Below, piece after piece: positions 13,316 through 25,385 of a stretch of 64,000 bases of DNA. The position numbers and the translations under genes are program-made. This stretch comes from Lojkania enalia (Eukaryota; Ascomycota; Dothideomycetes; Pleosporales), in NCBI GenBank assembly GCA_010094045.1, contig ML986618.1, positions 291,649 through 355,648 of the forward strand. Reading direction: 5' to 3'. How positions within the stretch are numbered: the stretch's first letter is position 1; every line of letters begins with the position of its first letter. Below the pieces are notes generated by a model. That model was given only the letters and a program-made list of their open reading frames with translations. It ran no database searches and was not told where the DNA came from.

Positions 13316-14337
13316 ATGGCAGCACGCCAACCCTATTTCCAAGATGCAACATCTAACAGACATCCATTCTCAGTGGAAGGAAAAAGCGCTATCGTGACTG
13401 GCGCTGGTTCAGGTACGGGATCCTATGCACTGACTTCCAGCTTCTGCTAATCGTCATTCAAGGCATCAACTTCTCTTTCGCATCTTTACTTCTTTCACGG
13501 GGCTGCAATGTCCTTTTTGCCGACCTGGCCTTACGACCCGAAGCACAAAAAGTGGTGGACGAATATGTAGCAAAAACTGTAGGGGGGCCACGAGCTATTT
13601 TTCTGAAAACCGACGTGACAGACTGGAAACAGCTTTTTCACATGTTTGAGGTTGCAACCAAGGAGTTCGGGGTCATCGATATTGTATGCCCGGGCGCAGG
13701 AATCTACGATCCGTACTGGAGTAATTTCTGGCATCCTCCAGGCTCTGCAAAGTCGAAAGACGCTCCAGACGGCGGACGCTACGCAAGTTTAGACATCAAT
13801 GTCACCCATCCAATTCGCTCGACGCAACTTGCGATCTCTCAGTTCCTAAACCCGAAGAATGGCGGCAAAGTTAGTATCACAAATCCAAAGCGAGTCATCA
13901 TCATAAGCAGCATCGCCGGCCAAGTATCGAACCTAGCAACGCCCATTTACGTCGCAGCCAAGCATGCCATGAACGGCTTCGTCCGCTCACTCGGTCACCT
14001 TGACACAGAAATTGGCATTCGAGTAAATGCAGTCGCGCCGGGAGTGATTAAGACTCCACTCTGGACAGAGCATCCCGAGAAAATGACATTCTTGGACGCG
14101 GAGAAGGATGAGTGGGCCACGGCGGAGGAAGTTGCCGAAGCGATGGTTCGGTGTCTCGAAGATCCTGAATTAGGCGGTGGCACCATCGTCGAGGTCGGCG
14201 CGAAACAGACAAGAAAGGTCTCTCAGCTGAACGACCCGGGCCCAAGTGGACCAGGTCACACGGTGAGTAGGCTCCGCGACAACTACGAGGAGGTGTTTAG
14301 GTGGTTGGCGGAAGAGGGGTGGGGGCAGCGTGGGTGA
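13316..14337 (+). CDS. Short-chain dehydrogenase/reductase
   Basis: Two exons (13316-13412, 13463-14337) joined by a 50-bp intron encode 323 residues. This is a classical SDR: the cofactor motif TGAGSGIN (28-35) is split by the intron, and the catalytic set is N145, S181/S182, Y195 and K199 (YVAAK). The usual NAG motif after beta-4 reads CPGAG. An acidic residue follows beta-2 (FADL), which favours NAD(H) over NADP(H). The sequence resembles fungal proteins annotated as 15-hydroxyprostaglandin-dehydrogenase-like, but the substrate cannot be inferred. The Met at 13316 is preferred because it gives the usual short lead before the Rossmann motif. It is likely a soluble cytosolic oxidoreductase, with no functional link evident to its neighbours. 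Confidence 0.9.
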
Positions 14338-15007
14338 AGAGCGAGGCGAACGTCTGCGAACGATTCCTCCGAGGGGGCGGACATGTATGATATGACAACC
14401 AAATATACTCTTCATTACTTGACTACGGGCCGGGTCTAGAATTGCGCATTGCGATATGTTAGGTAAGGTTGGCGTTTGAACTCAGTTGCCGGAGAAGCGG
14501 CTATCGAATGCTCGGCTTACTTCAGCAAAATTCGTCGACCCAACGGTCGGAGCATATTAAAACTGTAGATACAAGAAAGAGAATCTTGATCACGCAGGAA
14601 TCAGATGCTTAAAGTATTTGACATGTAATTGGGGTGGAAATCCTTTCCGGCCGTGGAATGAAGTAAGCAGAGACCGACCCTGAACATCCTGCGGCATGTC
14701 AGGAGATGCGGGCTAGGCGATTTGATGGGAGCAGGTCCTTCTGGCAAGCGCGGATCCTGCTTAGTGTCACATTTCTAAGGCGCTGATTGATGCACGTCGT
14801 CTCAATGCGTACCTATCAATAGGTTCTTTTTCCCGGCGTTGCCACTTGCGACGATGGCGGGGCGGCATTTTTATGGAGGGGCTGCACTCAAAACGTCCTC
14901 CGCCTTAAGCTCTCCCAACAACACTACAACACTCTACCTCCTAATATCTGCAACTGCTTTCCATTCACTTTTTCGCTACAAGCACATCGAAAATACCCTC
15001 AGAAACC
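14338..15007. other. Intergenic, SDR to transaldolase
   Basis: This 670-bp non-coding stretch contains the transaldolase promoter. The last 100 bp are rich in C, T and A (cttttt, caacac, ctacctc), typical of a fungal 5' leader. No open frame with recognisable content was seen. Confidence 0.6.
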
Positions 15008-16198
15008 ATGTCTTCTTCACTCGATCAATTGAAGGCCACTGGCACAGTAAGTGACCATTCACGACCTTCGTCCCGCCGGCCATGCCGGAGAAATACCACG
15101 CCGGGTTTTCAGGTATCGTCAAGTTTCAAGGTGCGCCAGCTAACTCCCTCTCTCTATAGACTGTCGTTTGCGACTCTGGTGATTTTGCAACCATCGACAA
15201 GTACAAGCCGCAAGATGCCACGACAAACCCCTCCCTTATCCTCGCCGCCTCCAAGAAGCCTGAGTACGCTAAGCTGATCGACGCCGCCGTCGAGTATGGC
15301 AAGATGCACGGCAGCAGCATCGAGGAGCAGGTCGACGCCACATTGGACAACTTGCTTGTGCAATTCGGCAAGGAAATTCTCAACATCATTCCCGGCAAGG
15401 TCTCAACAGAGGTCGACGCGAAGTTTTCTTTCGACACCGAAGCTTCGGTGAACAAGGCTCTTCACATCATCGACGTAGGTAGCCCAATCCAGGATCGGTA
15501 TATGCATGGGCGCTAAGTGAGTGCAGCTCTACAAGGAAATTGGCATTCCCAAGGACCGGATCCTCATCAAGATCGCTTCGACATGGGAGGGCATCAAGGC
15601 CGCCGAGATCCTTCAGTCGAAGCACGGTGTCAACTGCAACTTGACCCTCATGTTCTCGCTGGTCCAGGCCATCGCTGCCGCTGAGGCCGGTGCGTACCTC
15701 ATTTCTCCCTTCGTTGGCCGTATCCTCGACTGGTACAAGGCCGCGACGAAGAAGGAGTACTCTGCCGAGGAGGACCCTGGTGTCAAGAGCGTTCAGAGCA
15801 TCTTCAACTACTATAAGAAGTTTGGCTACAAGACCATCGTTATGGGTGCGTCCTTCAGGAACATTGGCGAGATCACGGAACTCGCTGGATGCGATTATCT
15901 TACTATTGCTGTAAGTTTGCAGTGCTCAATAAACACGAGACGGTCTGCTGATAGTCAATAGCCCAATCTCCTGGAGCAGCTGTACAACTCCACCGACTCA
16001 GTCCCCAAGAAGCTCGATGCCTCGACGGCCACTTCCCTTAGCATTGAAAAGAAGACGTACATCACAAACGAAGCGAACTTCCGCTTCGACTTCAACGAAG
16101 AGCAGATGGCAGTGGAGAAGCTACGCGAGGGCATCTCGAAATTCGCAGCTGATGCTGTCACGCTCAAGGACATCCTTCGCAAGAAGATTGAGGCTTAA
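15008..16198 (+). CDS. TAL1: Transaldolase
   Basis: Transaldolase moves a dihydroxyacetone unit between sugar phosphates in the non-oxidative pentose phosphate pathway, through a lysine Schiff base. Four exons (15008-15046, 15160-15474, 15527-15910, 15962-16198) give 324 residues, the normal length for the alpha/beta-barrel enzyme. D18 lies in VVCDSGDF and the substrate-binding [10 protein letters not shown] follows. The Schiff-base Lys133 sits in [11 protein letters not shown], aligning with E. coli Lys132. The introns are 113, 52 and 51 bp with gctaac/gctaag-type branch sites. The C-terminus ([10 protein letters not shown]) is standard. The first exon encodes only 13 residues, so a simple open-frame search would miss the true start. 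Confidence 0.97.
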
Positions 16199-16699
16199 AA
16201 AAAAGTGTGCTCTCCGATGTCGGCAAGTCTGGTAGTTTAGTTATGACGAGATGAATATCACGGGTTGTATGCGCTTCATATTCTCCTCTCAACGAAGCGA
16301 GAATGGATTATGAACTGTAGCTATTTTCTAGATTGTTCAAGGATGAATACTAAAATACAGTTTCCATAATGTTCCACGTCATGATGAGTGAGTAGTGGTG
16401 TGGTGTGGTGTGCGGTGGGGGATTTGTGCTTGTAAGAAGGGTGGAGATATTAATCAGTGTGATTGGGCCAGACTCGAACACAGAACCCAAAGCCGTAAGC
16501 CGAGCGGGGGGGTTAGGATTGTGGCGGAACTCGCTTCTTGCGTCACTCCGAGGGCGAGAGCCCCGCATGGTGAGAAATCGAGGAGTTCGTTCAGCGGCTC
16601 ACTCCCTCCATCCTCAAATCCCACTGAACATCTCCAAGCCCCCAAACCACAAGGATCGTTACATTGCGAAACTTAGGCAAACTGTAATAAACTGTCACA
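16199..16699. other. Intergenic, transaldolase to SOD1
   Basis: This 501-bp gap holds the transaldolase terminator region and the SOD1 promoter. It includes a short GTGTGGTGTGGTGTG tract near 16397 and a G-run around 16505-16511. No gene was recognised; a tRNA-like stretch was examined and rejected. Confidence 0.6.
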
Positions 16700-17688
16700 A
16701 TGGTCAAGGCTGGTAAGTTGTGCCCCGGTTTTGGAAAGCGTCTTTCCGGTTGTGGAGAAGCGGGGCAGTTGTGCGGGAGCGAGATTGAGCAGATTGTTTT
16801 CACGACACCATTACGAGTGTCTGGACACGAGGCGAGGCGCTCAATTGGACGGTCCGGTGGCGGGAGAGGACCTTGATGGCACCTGGAGGACACCTTGCTG
16901 GCCTGTCAGTGTCAAGCAAGTGGCGCCGGGCTCCTGGTGCTCCCTCCTCAACCGCCACCGAGGCTCTAATCACGCGCCCTCGCGGCAGGCACCTTGATGG
17001 CGGCCACGGCCACTGCCACTGCCACTGCCACTGCCACTGCCACTGCCTGCGCCGCCGGGAATGGGGGATACGCGCTGTTGTCATTGTTAAAAGAAAGGAC
17101 TGACATCGGGCAGTCGCTGTCCTCCGTGGAGACTCCAACGTCAAGGGAACCGTGACCTTTGAACAGACCGACGAGAGCAGCCCGACCACCATCTCATGGA
17201 ACATCACCGGCCACGACGCCAACGCTGAGCGTGGCATGCATGTGCACGCCTTTGGCGACAACACCAACGGCTGCACCTCTGCCGGGCCTCACTGTAAGCC
17301 GCACCCCAAATGTTTCAATATGTAAAAGTGCTTCTGCAGATCGAAGCTGACGGAGGGCAGTCAACCCCTTCAACAAGACCCACGGTGCGCCCGCAGACGA
17401 GGAGCGTCACGTCGGGGACTTGGGCAACTTCAAGACGGATGGCCAGGGCAATGCCCAGGGATCCGTCACGGACAAGTTGATCAAGTTGATTGGATCCGAG
17501 AGCGTCATTGGCGTAAGCTTCCCTTCGAGTCTCCTCCATTCGTCACGAAGAGTTCCTAACGGCAGTAGCGTACCCTCGTCGTTCACGCCGGCACCGACGA
17601 CCTCGGAAAGGGTGGCAACGAAGAGTCGAAGAAGACCGGCAACGCTGGTCCCCGCCCTGCCTGCGGCGTCATCGGTATCTCCGCTTAA
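16700..17688 (+). CDS. SOD1: Cu/Zn superoxide dismutase
   Basis: This enzyme dismutates superoxide to oxygen and hydrogen peroxide in the cytosol. Four exons (16700-16712, 17114-17293, 17361-17512, 17569-17688) give 154 residues, the family's usual length. All ligands are present: copper H47, H49, H64 and H121; zinc H64, H72, H81 and D84. The disulfide pair C58/C147 and the guiding arginine R144 are also present. Exon 1 codes for only four whole residues (MVKA) and is followed by a 401-bp intron, unusually long for this window. That intron carries a CACTGC hexanucleotide array. There is no signal peptide, so the product is the cytosolic/intermembrane-space form. It lies between transaldolase and Tudor-SN on the same strand. 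Confidence 0.97.
17011..17046. repeat. (CACTGC)6 hexanucleotide array in SOD1 intron 1
   Basis: Six exact tandem CACTGC units occur inside the long first intron of SOD1, flanked by related imperfect units (GGCCAC). The tract is likely length-polymorphic between strains. Confidence 0.95.
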
Positions 17689-18348
17689 ATGGTTCGATGT
17701 TTACAAGGCCGGCGGCTGGCTGGCCTAGACTACAAATTGCCTGATTGGATACTGAGGAAGGCAAATTGAGGAGGACAGCGGGATCTATTCGATAATAAGA
17801 TAATGCTGTGAGAATGGATAAAAGTACTTCTACGCTTTTTGCCTGGGCTTGTGACGATGGATGAGAGATGCTTGATGTCCCACTCTGCTACATGTATGCA
17901 GCGTAGCCCTGATTGGCTAGATTCACCTGTACCCACCTCATGATTTTGCAATAAGCTACCTTCCAGAGCCGTTTGAAAGGCATTTCGGGTGCGGACCGTG
18001 AAAGGCACCAGTGTTGCATAGGAGCACGTGGGACCTGCGGGAGTCGGTTTCGCCTAGACCCTTTCACCCCACAAACTCGGAGTTTTGTGGCAACGACAGA
18101 TTTGACACGCCGAAGCTACCTAGCTACCACAACACCCCCGACCATACATAGAGTGCATTACCTTGTCAACAGTCCAATTGCACATACGCAAACAGCCAAT
18201 CTCTTTCTCCTTCTGCCTTTTGCTCTAGGTGCGTTCATACTACCCTTGCCCCGCGGCAAGGTTCCAACTGTCCGTGCTTTTTGAGAACACGGTAGCTAAC
18301 TTCAAGCACCCGAACATAGATTCGCAACCACCCGTTCCGTACAACATC
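17689..18348. other. Intergenic, SOD1 to Tudor-SN
   Basis: This 660-bp non-coding stretch contains the Tudor-SN promoter and leader. Pyrimidine-rich sequence (tctttctccttctgcc) occurs near 18201. An in-frame Met at 18229 exists upstream of the chosen start but adds no family-like sequence. Confidence 0.55.
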
Positions 18349-21231
18349 ATGGCTCAAATGGAAGCTAAGGTCAAGAGCGTGCTCTCTGGCGATACCGTGA
18401 TCCTGCACAACATCAACAACCCAAAGCAAGAGCGCACGCTGAGCCTAGCATTCGTCTCCGCGCCTCGAATGCGGCGAGAGGGTGATGAGGTGCGTTATAG
18501 GATACCCATACACTTATTGAGGGAAGGAGTTGCAGTTGGCGGCGACCTGCATGAACCATGCAGCTTCCCGTCGGCAGGGGCCCCAAATTGTGGCCTCAGG
18601 CATTTTCTATTTCCTTGTGGTGGTTCGACAGAATGCAAGCTAACGTTGCGCCTCCAACAAATAGCCATTCGCCTTCGAATCCCGTGATTTCCTCCGCCGC
18701 CTACTTGTAGGCAAAGTCGTACACTTCCGCGTCCTCTACAAGATTCCTACCGGTGCCAATCGCGAGTACGGTGTCATTGCTCTGCCGAACAAGACGCAGC
18801 TACCCGAGCTCGCTGTCGCCGAAGGCTGGGCAAAGATACGGGATGATGCTGGCCGCAAGGATGATTCAGAAGAGGCTGCCTCTTACTTAGAGAAGCTTCA
18901 AGTGCTCGAAGCTAGGGCTAAGGCGGACTCGAAGGGCGTGTGGCAGGAGTCGGGAGGCAGGATTAGCTCGACGTCTGAATTAAGTGACCCGAAGAGCTTC
19001 GTAGACGAGCACAAGGGCAAAGCCATAGACGGTTAGGATTGAAGGTGTCACTGGGAGATTATTTGGGCTAACAAGGCATAGCAATTGTCGAGAAAGTACT
19101 CTCCGGCGACCGTCTCATCGTCCGACTCCTCCTGTCACCGACTGAACATGTTCAAACAATGGTTCTTATGGCTGGCATCCGAGCACCGTCGACAAAGCGC
19201 ACAAATCCTTCGGATGGAAAGGAACAACCAGCTGAGCCCTTCGGTGAGGAAGCCCAGCAATTCGTCGAAACCAGGCTACTGCAGCGGAATGTTGTTATCA
19301 ACGTTCTTGGGGTTAGCCCGAATGGACAGGTGGTGGCGAACGTCAAGCACCCCGTGAACGGCAACATTGCTCCATTCTTGCTCAAGGCTGGGCTGGCGAG
19401 ATGTACAGATCATCATACAACACTACTAGGCCAGGAAATGAGCGTCCTGCGACAGGCCGAGAAGGCTGCGAGGGACAGCCGGCAAGGCCTCTTCAAGGGT
19501 CACGTTGCGCAGAAGTCGACCGCGCCTGGAGAGTTTGAGGCCGTGGTTAGCAGGATACAGAGTGCCGATACCCTCTTCCTACGGAACAAAGCTGGTGCTG
19601 AGAGGCGCATCAACTTGAGCAGCGTTCGACAGCCTAAGCCATCGGACCCCAAGCAAGCACCATGGCAAGCTGAAGCAAAGGAATTCCTTCGCAAGAAGCT
19701 GATTGGCAAGCATGTGAAGTTCACTATAGATGGAAAGCGCGCCGCCACCGAAGGCTACGATGAGCGAGAGATGGCCACAGTCACCTTCCAGGGCAAGAAC
19801 GTCGGACTAGTACTTGTGGAGAACGGCATGGCATCTGTCATTCGGCACCGCCAGGAAGATACAGATAGAAGCCCCATCTACGATGATCTGCTTCTCGCTG
19901 AGCAAAAAGCACAGGAAGAGCAGAAGGGTCTCTGGTCGCCGAAAGCGCCCGCTGCTAAGCAATATGTCGACTACTCCGAGTCCCTGGAGAAGGCTAAGCG
20001 CCAGCTCACCCTTCTATCCCGCCAACGCAAGGTTCCTGCCATTGTGGATTTCGTAAAGTCGGGCTCTCGCTTCACCGTGCTGGTACCCCGTGAAAACGCT
20101 AAGCTTACCTTTGTCCTCTCTGGTATCCGTGCACCACGATCGGCGAGGAATCCCACCGACAAGGCCGAGCCCTTTGGGCAGGAAGCACATGACTTTGCGA
20201 ATAGGCGAGTCGCGCAGCGAGATGTAGAGATTGATGTCGAAGACTGCGACAAGATGGGTGGCTTCATTGGTTCCTTGTACGTCAACCGAGAGAATTTTGC
20301 AAAGGCTCTGCTAGAAGAAGGCCTTGCGTCCGTACATGCCTACTCTGCCGAGAAATCCGGAAATGCGAATGAGCTCTTCGCCGCAGAACAGAAGGCCAAG
20401 GATGCCCGGAAAGGCATGTGGCACGATTACGACCCGGCACAGGACGAAGAGGAAGAGCCTACTGCTGTCGGTGCTGAAACCAACGGTACAAACGGTGAGG
20501 CAGCAACACGCCGAAAGGACTACCGTGACGTCGTCATTACGCACGTCGATGAGACGACAGGAAAACTAAAGATTCAACAAGTCGGGACCGGCACCGCGGC
20601 TCTTACCGAGCTCATGAACGCGTTCCGGAGTTTCCACCTCAACCCTACGAACAACCAACCGCTATTGAACCCTCCCAGAGCCGGCGACTTCGTAGCAGCA
20701 AAGTTCACGGCCGACGACGAATGGTACCGTGCGCGGATCCGACGCAACGACCGCGAGGCGAAGAAGGCCGAAGTCGTCTACATCGACTACGGAAACTCGG
20801 AAACGTTGCCCTGGTCGCGGCTCCGGCCGCTCACACAGCCGCAGTTCTCGCCCTCGTCAAAGCTTAAAGCTCAAGCGCTCGACGCGCAGCTCTCCTTCTG
20901 CCAGCTGCCCACGAACCCAGAGTACCTGGCCGACTTTGTCCACTTCATCGCGCAGGAGACAGCAGATCGGCAGCTGGTGGCAAACGTGGACCAGGTGGAA
21001 AAGGATGGTACGCTGTGGGTAACACTGTTCGATCCCAAGCAAAGTAAGACGGGGGAGCAGAGCATCAATGCGGAGGTCGTAGGCGAGGGCCTAGCGATGG
21101 TGCCAAAGAAGTTGAAGGCGTGGGAGCGTGGGAGCGGGGAGGTGTTGGGGGCGTTGGGGAAGAGGCAGGCGGAGGCGGTGGAGGAGAGGAGGGGGATGTG
21201 GGAGTATGGGGATTTGACCGAGGATGATTAG
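18349..21231 (+). CDS. SND1: Tudor-SN (staphylococcal nuclease-like, Tudor) protein
   Basis: Three exons (18349-18489, 18665-19031, 19082-21231; introns 175 and 50 bp) encode 885 residues, the standard Tudor-SN length. Four SNase-like OB-fold domains follow one another. They begin near residues 1 (VKSVLSGDTVIL), 170 (VEKVLSGDRLIV), 340 (AVVSRIQSADTLF) and 510 (IVDFVKSGSRFTV). A Tudor domain lies at about 700-790 (DEWYRARIRR, VVYIDYGNSE) and is split into a partial fifth SN domain ending RRGMWEYGDLTEDD. The family acts in RNA metabolism and stress granules as an RNA-binding coactivator. The Met at 18349 is chosen because MAQMEAKVKSVLSGD matches the expected N-terminus. It is likely cytoplasmic and nuclear, with no membrane segment. 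Confidence 0.95.
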
Positions 21232-21719
21232 ATGAATTAGGTTCCTGAATAAGTGTTGGAATTCCAGAGATGAAGGGGAGGTGGTGGTGCGTTTGTATTT
21301 TGATTAGGAAAATGAATTTGCGTGCATGATGGGGAATGGAGGGTCTGAAAACTCTGAGGGTGGGCCTGAGCGCCTTCCCTTTTTTTTTTTTTTTTTTTTT
21401 TTTGCATAGCGGGGGGGATTTTAAAAAGGAGATGGGAGAAATGATGATGATTGTCTCTGATGTCTTTTGAGCAATTTAGGTTAGATGTCATATGTGATGA
21501 GTTTCCTAGGATTTGCGAATGAGGGTCATAGTTGCTGCTGCTCATCCCCGTAGCTATTTCCTTCTATCGCTTACCCCGGGCGGCGAATAGGACTTTTGAT
21601 GGCGAGTATGTGGTATATAAACATCTATTCGCTACGTTGTTGTGGTATCTCTCTTCTCTACAATTTGGCACGTTCGCGACTAAGATGATCTTTGGCGGGG
21701 TATATGGGCTTTCGGCTTT
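21232..21719. other. 3' flank of Tudor-SN, with poly(T) tract
   Basis: Non-coding sequence downstream of Tudor-SN containing a 24-base T run at 21380-21403. This marks the end of the conserved gene block and the beginning of repeat-rich sequence. Confidence 0.7.
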
Positions 21720-23434
21720 AAAAAAAAAACTACTTAATTCTACTACATTGGGAATGGGGTTCTAGTCTTTGGGTCTAAAATTCGACGTCGACTTGCCCTA
21801 CGGGGTATTCTGCAGTCTTTCGGTCTCAAAAACTAACTTGGATACCTTGTATGGGGTTGAGATTGCGGAGTCCAAAATGTCTGAATGAGGAAGACCATGG
21901 CGGGCACTGGGTGGTGTCTGGGCGAAGTCTATGAGGTGGTCTAAAATTTCATGACGATCCGTCTCGTGGGGTTTGCACTTGTAGAGTTCTAAAACGGCAG
22001 AATAGGGAGGTGATGCTAGGGCTCGTGTGGAGGGTGGGTGCTGGCTTGTGGGTAGAGTTGTAGGAGACGAGTTTGAGGATTGGTTGTACGGGATGACTTG
22101 ACGTTAAACAATATGTTGTTTGGTTTAAAAGCGGACTTTTAACTTTCCCATGGGAATTAGACACCGTCGTTCTAAATCACGATTTGCACGATGGCTATGG
22201 TGGATTCTGAGCGAGTGTAAAATCTTTCCTCAACTTATATACTGGATTTTGATTCAGTTAAAAAATCTTAACCTACAAAATGACTTTTCCCATGGGAATT
22301 GGATACTATGGTTCTAAAACACGATCTGGACGATGGCTATGGTAGATTCTAAGCGAGTGTAAAATCTTTCCTCAGCTGATATACGGGATTTAGATTTAGA
22401 TTAGGAACCTATAACCCGCAAAATGATAGTTTGCAGTAGGTGAGGTGTGGGGAGTAGCTCTTTAAATGCTCTCTTTCCTTGCTGGAAGAATGGCTCCCTT
22501 TTCACGTCCTCACTTCGGCGCTGGATTAAAATACAAGAACTGCATCTGTATGTGGGTTTCAGTCTGAACTTGGGCTTTGAAATGAGCCATGGGGCTTATA
22601 ATATAGTTTTAAAATTAGTCCTCCCTTTCTTTACGGGATTTGGAATGTGGATCTAAAAGATAGAGATATTAAAGCTGATAGGAGGGTTTGGGTAAGAGTT
22701 GTACGAGAAAAATTCGCGATTTAAGCGTGGAGTAGCTCGCTCAACGCAACATGTATTTTTTGATTTAAAATTGGTTGTGAAATCGAGCATCGGGTATCGC
22801 ACTGGGGCTCTAAATGGCTTCGTAGAAATAATTCATGGTGAAGTCTAGGTAGAGGGTAAAATTTGACTTTGACCTATGTTATAAGTCGTGGATGTTGTGA
22901 GTCTAAAAGAGAAATACATAAGTATTTATGGCGGGCTCTGGGTGGCGTCTGGGTGGTGCTTAAAAAGACAAGTTAGGGGTTGTGTAGGATGACACGCTCA
23001 GTGTAAAATAACACGCTTTTTTAACCTAAAATACAACTCGCTTCTGGTCTATAGAGTTTACGTTGCAGTCTTAGAAAGAAAGGAAGCCAATATTATGATG
23101 GGTTCTGAGGGCGTCTTCAAAAATTGACGCGATGTTCTGTGTTTGTTCGATTTCAAGAATGGACAATGACCCTTTGTTGTGAGATTGGGACTATGGTCTA
23201 GTATTCGGAAACTAGACAACATAATGGGCTCTGGGGAATTGTAAGAGGTAGATAAAGAGCCGCGTAAGATTATTTGATGTAACATATGCTCTTTCAGTCT
23301 AAGTTTAGACCTTGACCTCTGCTATGGGATTTAGACTAGACAAAAAGACTGCAGAGATCAACCTATCGTGAATTCTAGGTAGAGTCTAGAATTTCACTTT
23401 AGTTTCTACAATAAGATTGTTCTCTACTTATTAA

Positions 23435-23576
23435 TATCACCTGTTTCTACTATAGTTCGTCTGTTTTTCAGGCTTATATAGTCTCGCCACCGCCAGCCTC
23501 TAGTCAGGCGGGCCACTTACCCCCCTTCAATACATCAATATTTGCCTCAGTAATTGATGCTGCCTGATACGCGACA
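23435..23576 (-). mobile_element. Solo LTR, family A, copy 1
   Basis: A 142-bp element flanked by the perfect 5-bp direct repeat attaa (23430-23434 and 23577-23581). On the minus strand it begins TGTCGCGTATCAGG and would end GTGATA, the terminal CA being mutated by one transition. It is homologous to three other copies in this window. TG...CA ends plus a 5-bp target duplication fit a solo LTR. It is about 8 bp shorter than the other copies. Confidence 0.8.
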
Positions 23577-24777
23577 ATTAAAAACCAGACTTAGGCCGTT
23601 GATATGGACATTTTTTCGTCTAAAATTCTCTGTAGCAGCTTACTATGATGGTTCTGGGGGAGTTGCAAGAGCTGCATTTGAAGTTTCGCCTAAATTTCCG
23701 AGACTCCTTCTCAATATGATTTCGGCGTTATAGCCTAAAATATATGACAAGTCTCGGAGGGAAGCTAAGAAGTTGACTTAGAATTCTGCTTTGCGGTTTG
23801 TGCTCCAAGTGACTTCGGTCTAAAATTTGATCCTGAACTCTGACACAGAGTTCGTGTTTTGGTCTAAAGGTTATCGAAATACCAGCCCGTTGTTGACTCT
23901 GAGTAGAGTCAAAGAGTAGTTTAGAAGGTGCTATAAAGTCCCAAGAACGGAGACAATGCGGTCGGGTGGTCGGCTGTCCAGAAAGAAAAGACCGTTCTAG
24001 GATATAGTTTCAGTTCGTCGCTAAACCAAAGTCCAGATCCAATTTACGGTAGATACTTTGGGGTTCTTAAGGGAATATTTGAAATCTTCAGTGTGACTAA
24101 AAGTTCGTAAGATCGAGCTATAATTACGCTCTTTGGAACAATTGAGGGTCTAGAATAAGAATGAGATTTTCTACTAAAAGTCTTGTAAGCACTTACGCAT
24201 AGTAGACTCTGGGAAATCAAAAAGAGAGGTTGTCTTTATATATATAGTGCCAAAAAGCCGTATCGAAACAATCGATGCAATCTGCTGTCTGAAAACGACA
24301 TGTGCAGGATATAAGGTTCGAACACTTCGTCAACAGATCTTGAAATATATTTAATAGACTCTGAGGAGGCGAAAGATAAGATATTCCGGTCTCATAATGC
24401 TAAAAATAGAACTTGTTAAGATGATATAGTCTGCTATCTGAAGGTCGCTATAGTATCGGGTTTACATTTTACTAGAAGGAAAGAAAGGACATGATAACAT
24501 GTGCCGTCAAAAACCGTATAAGTTATTAATTACAAGATGTAGATTACATATTAAAAGATTTCCCGACAATATATATATAGAATTCAGCAGCCAGTCGAAA
24601 ACACAGGTTCTACATATGCAATAGCGCCTAAACTTAAAATCTACCTCATCGATGCAAGCTACTGTCCGAAATTAAAAACCCGTTATAGGACTAGATGTCT
24701 TTTCTTTACTCAAAGAAAAATAATATAGATATGATGGTGCCAGTGGTCTAAAACGAGACTAGAGAAAGCAGAGGAAT

Positions 24778-24927
24778 TGTCGCGTATCAGGCAGCATCAA
24801 TTGCTAAGGCAAATATTGATGTATTGAAGGAGGGTAAGTGGCCTGCCTAGCTAGAGGCTGGCAATGGCGAGACTATATAGGCCTGGAAAACAGACCAACT
24901 ATAATAGGATAGTAGAAACCTGTGACA
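24778..24927 (+). mobile_element. Solo LTR, family A, copy 2
   Basis: This 150-bp element begins TGTCGCG and ends TGTGACA. It is flanked by the exact 5-bp duplication ggaat (24773-24777 and 24928-24932). An internal gactatatagg is a plausible LTR TATA box. It lies in opposite orientation to copies 1 and 3. Confidence 0.85.
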
Positions 24928-25074
24928 GGAATCGGCATTTTCGCTGAAAGTATACAGGGGAAAGACAGATGTAGAATTTCGAGGCGAGAACATAAAAAAA
25001 AGGTTGACACAAACTGTAGCGCTAAAAGGGAACGCGGATGGTAGTCATAGTATCCATAGTCTGCTGTCTAAAAT

Positions 25075-25278
25075 TGTTATGGGGATTTTTGGCTAGTCTG
25101 TCAAGCTGTATCAGATATCGACGTACGATATCACGGTCGATATCACGCCGGATATCACGCTGGATATCAGCTGATATACCCCTTTTTCATGTACATAAAT
25201 ATGGCCCGCTGGCCATCTTCAATCAACCAGTTCAGCTCCTCATCCCCCTCCCTGAGACAAGATTCGCCTCTCACCACA
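25075..25278 (+). mobile_element. Solo LTR, family B
   Basis: This 204-bp element begins TGTTATGGGG and ends CACCACA. It is flanked by aaaat on both sides (25070-25074 and 25279-25283). The left duplication overlaps a CTAAAA motif of the surrounding array. Inside, gatatcacg-type units repeat about every 13-14 bp (25118-25165), and a TATA-like cataaatatgg precedes a pyrimidine-rich leader. A related inverted copy lies at 49736-49854. Confidence 0.78.
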
Positions 25279-25348
25279 AAAATTTATACCAATCGACTCT
25301 ATAGGCTTTGCTATCCCGGCCTAAAATTATAGAGCAGCCCCATCCTAG

Positions 25349-25385
25349 TTGTTTTTTTTGTTTTTTTTTAAAAAAAAAAAAAAAA
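25349..25385. repeat. Palindromic T/A tract
   Basis: T8, G, T9 is followed directly by A16, which could fold into a simple hairpin or cruciform. It lies just right of the family B solo LTR. Confidence 0.85.

Noticed and set aside
16455..16535. tRNA-like T-arm sequence on the minus strand (gtgttcgagtctggc)
   Set aside because: The T-stem does not pair well and no matching acceptor stem, D-arm or anticodon arm could be arranged around it.
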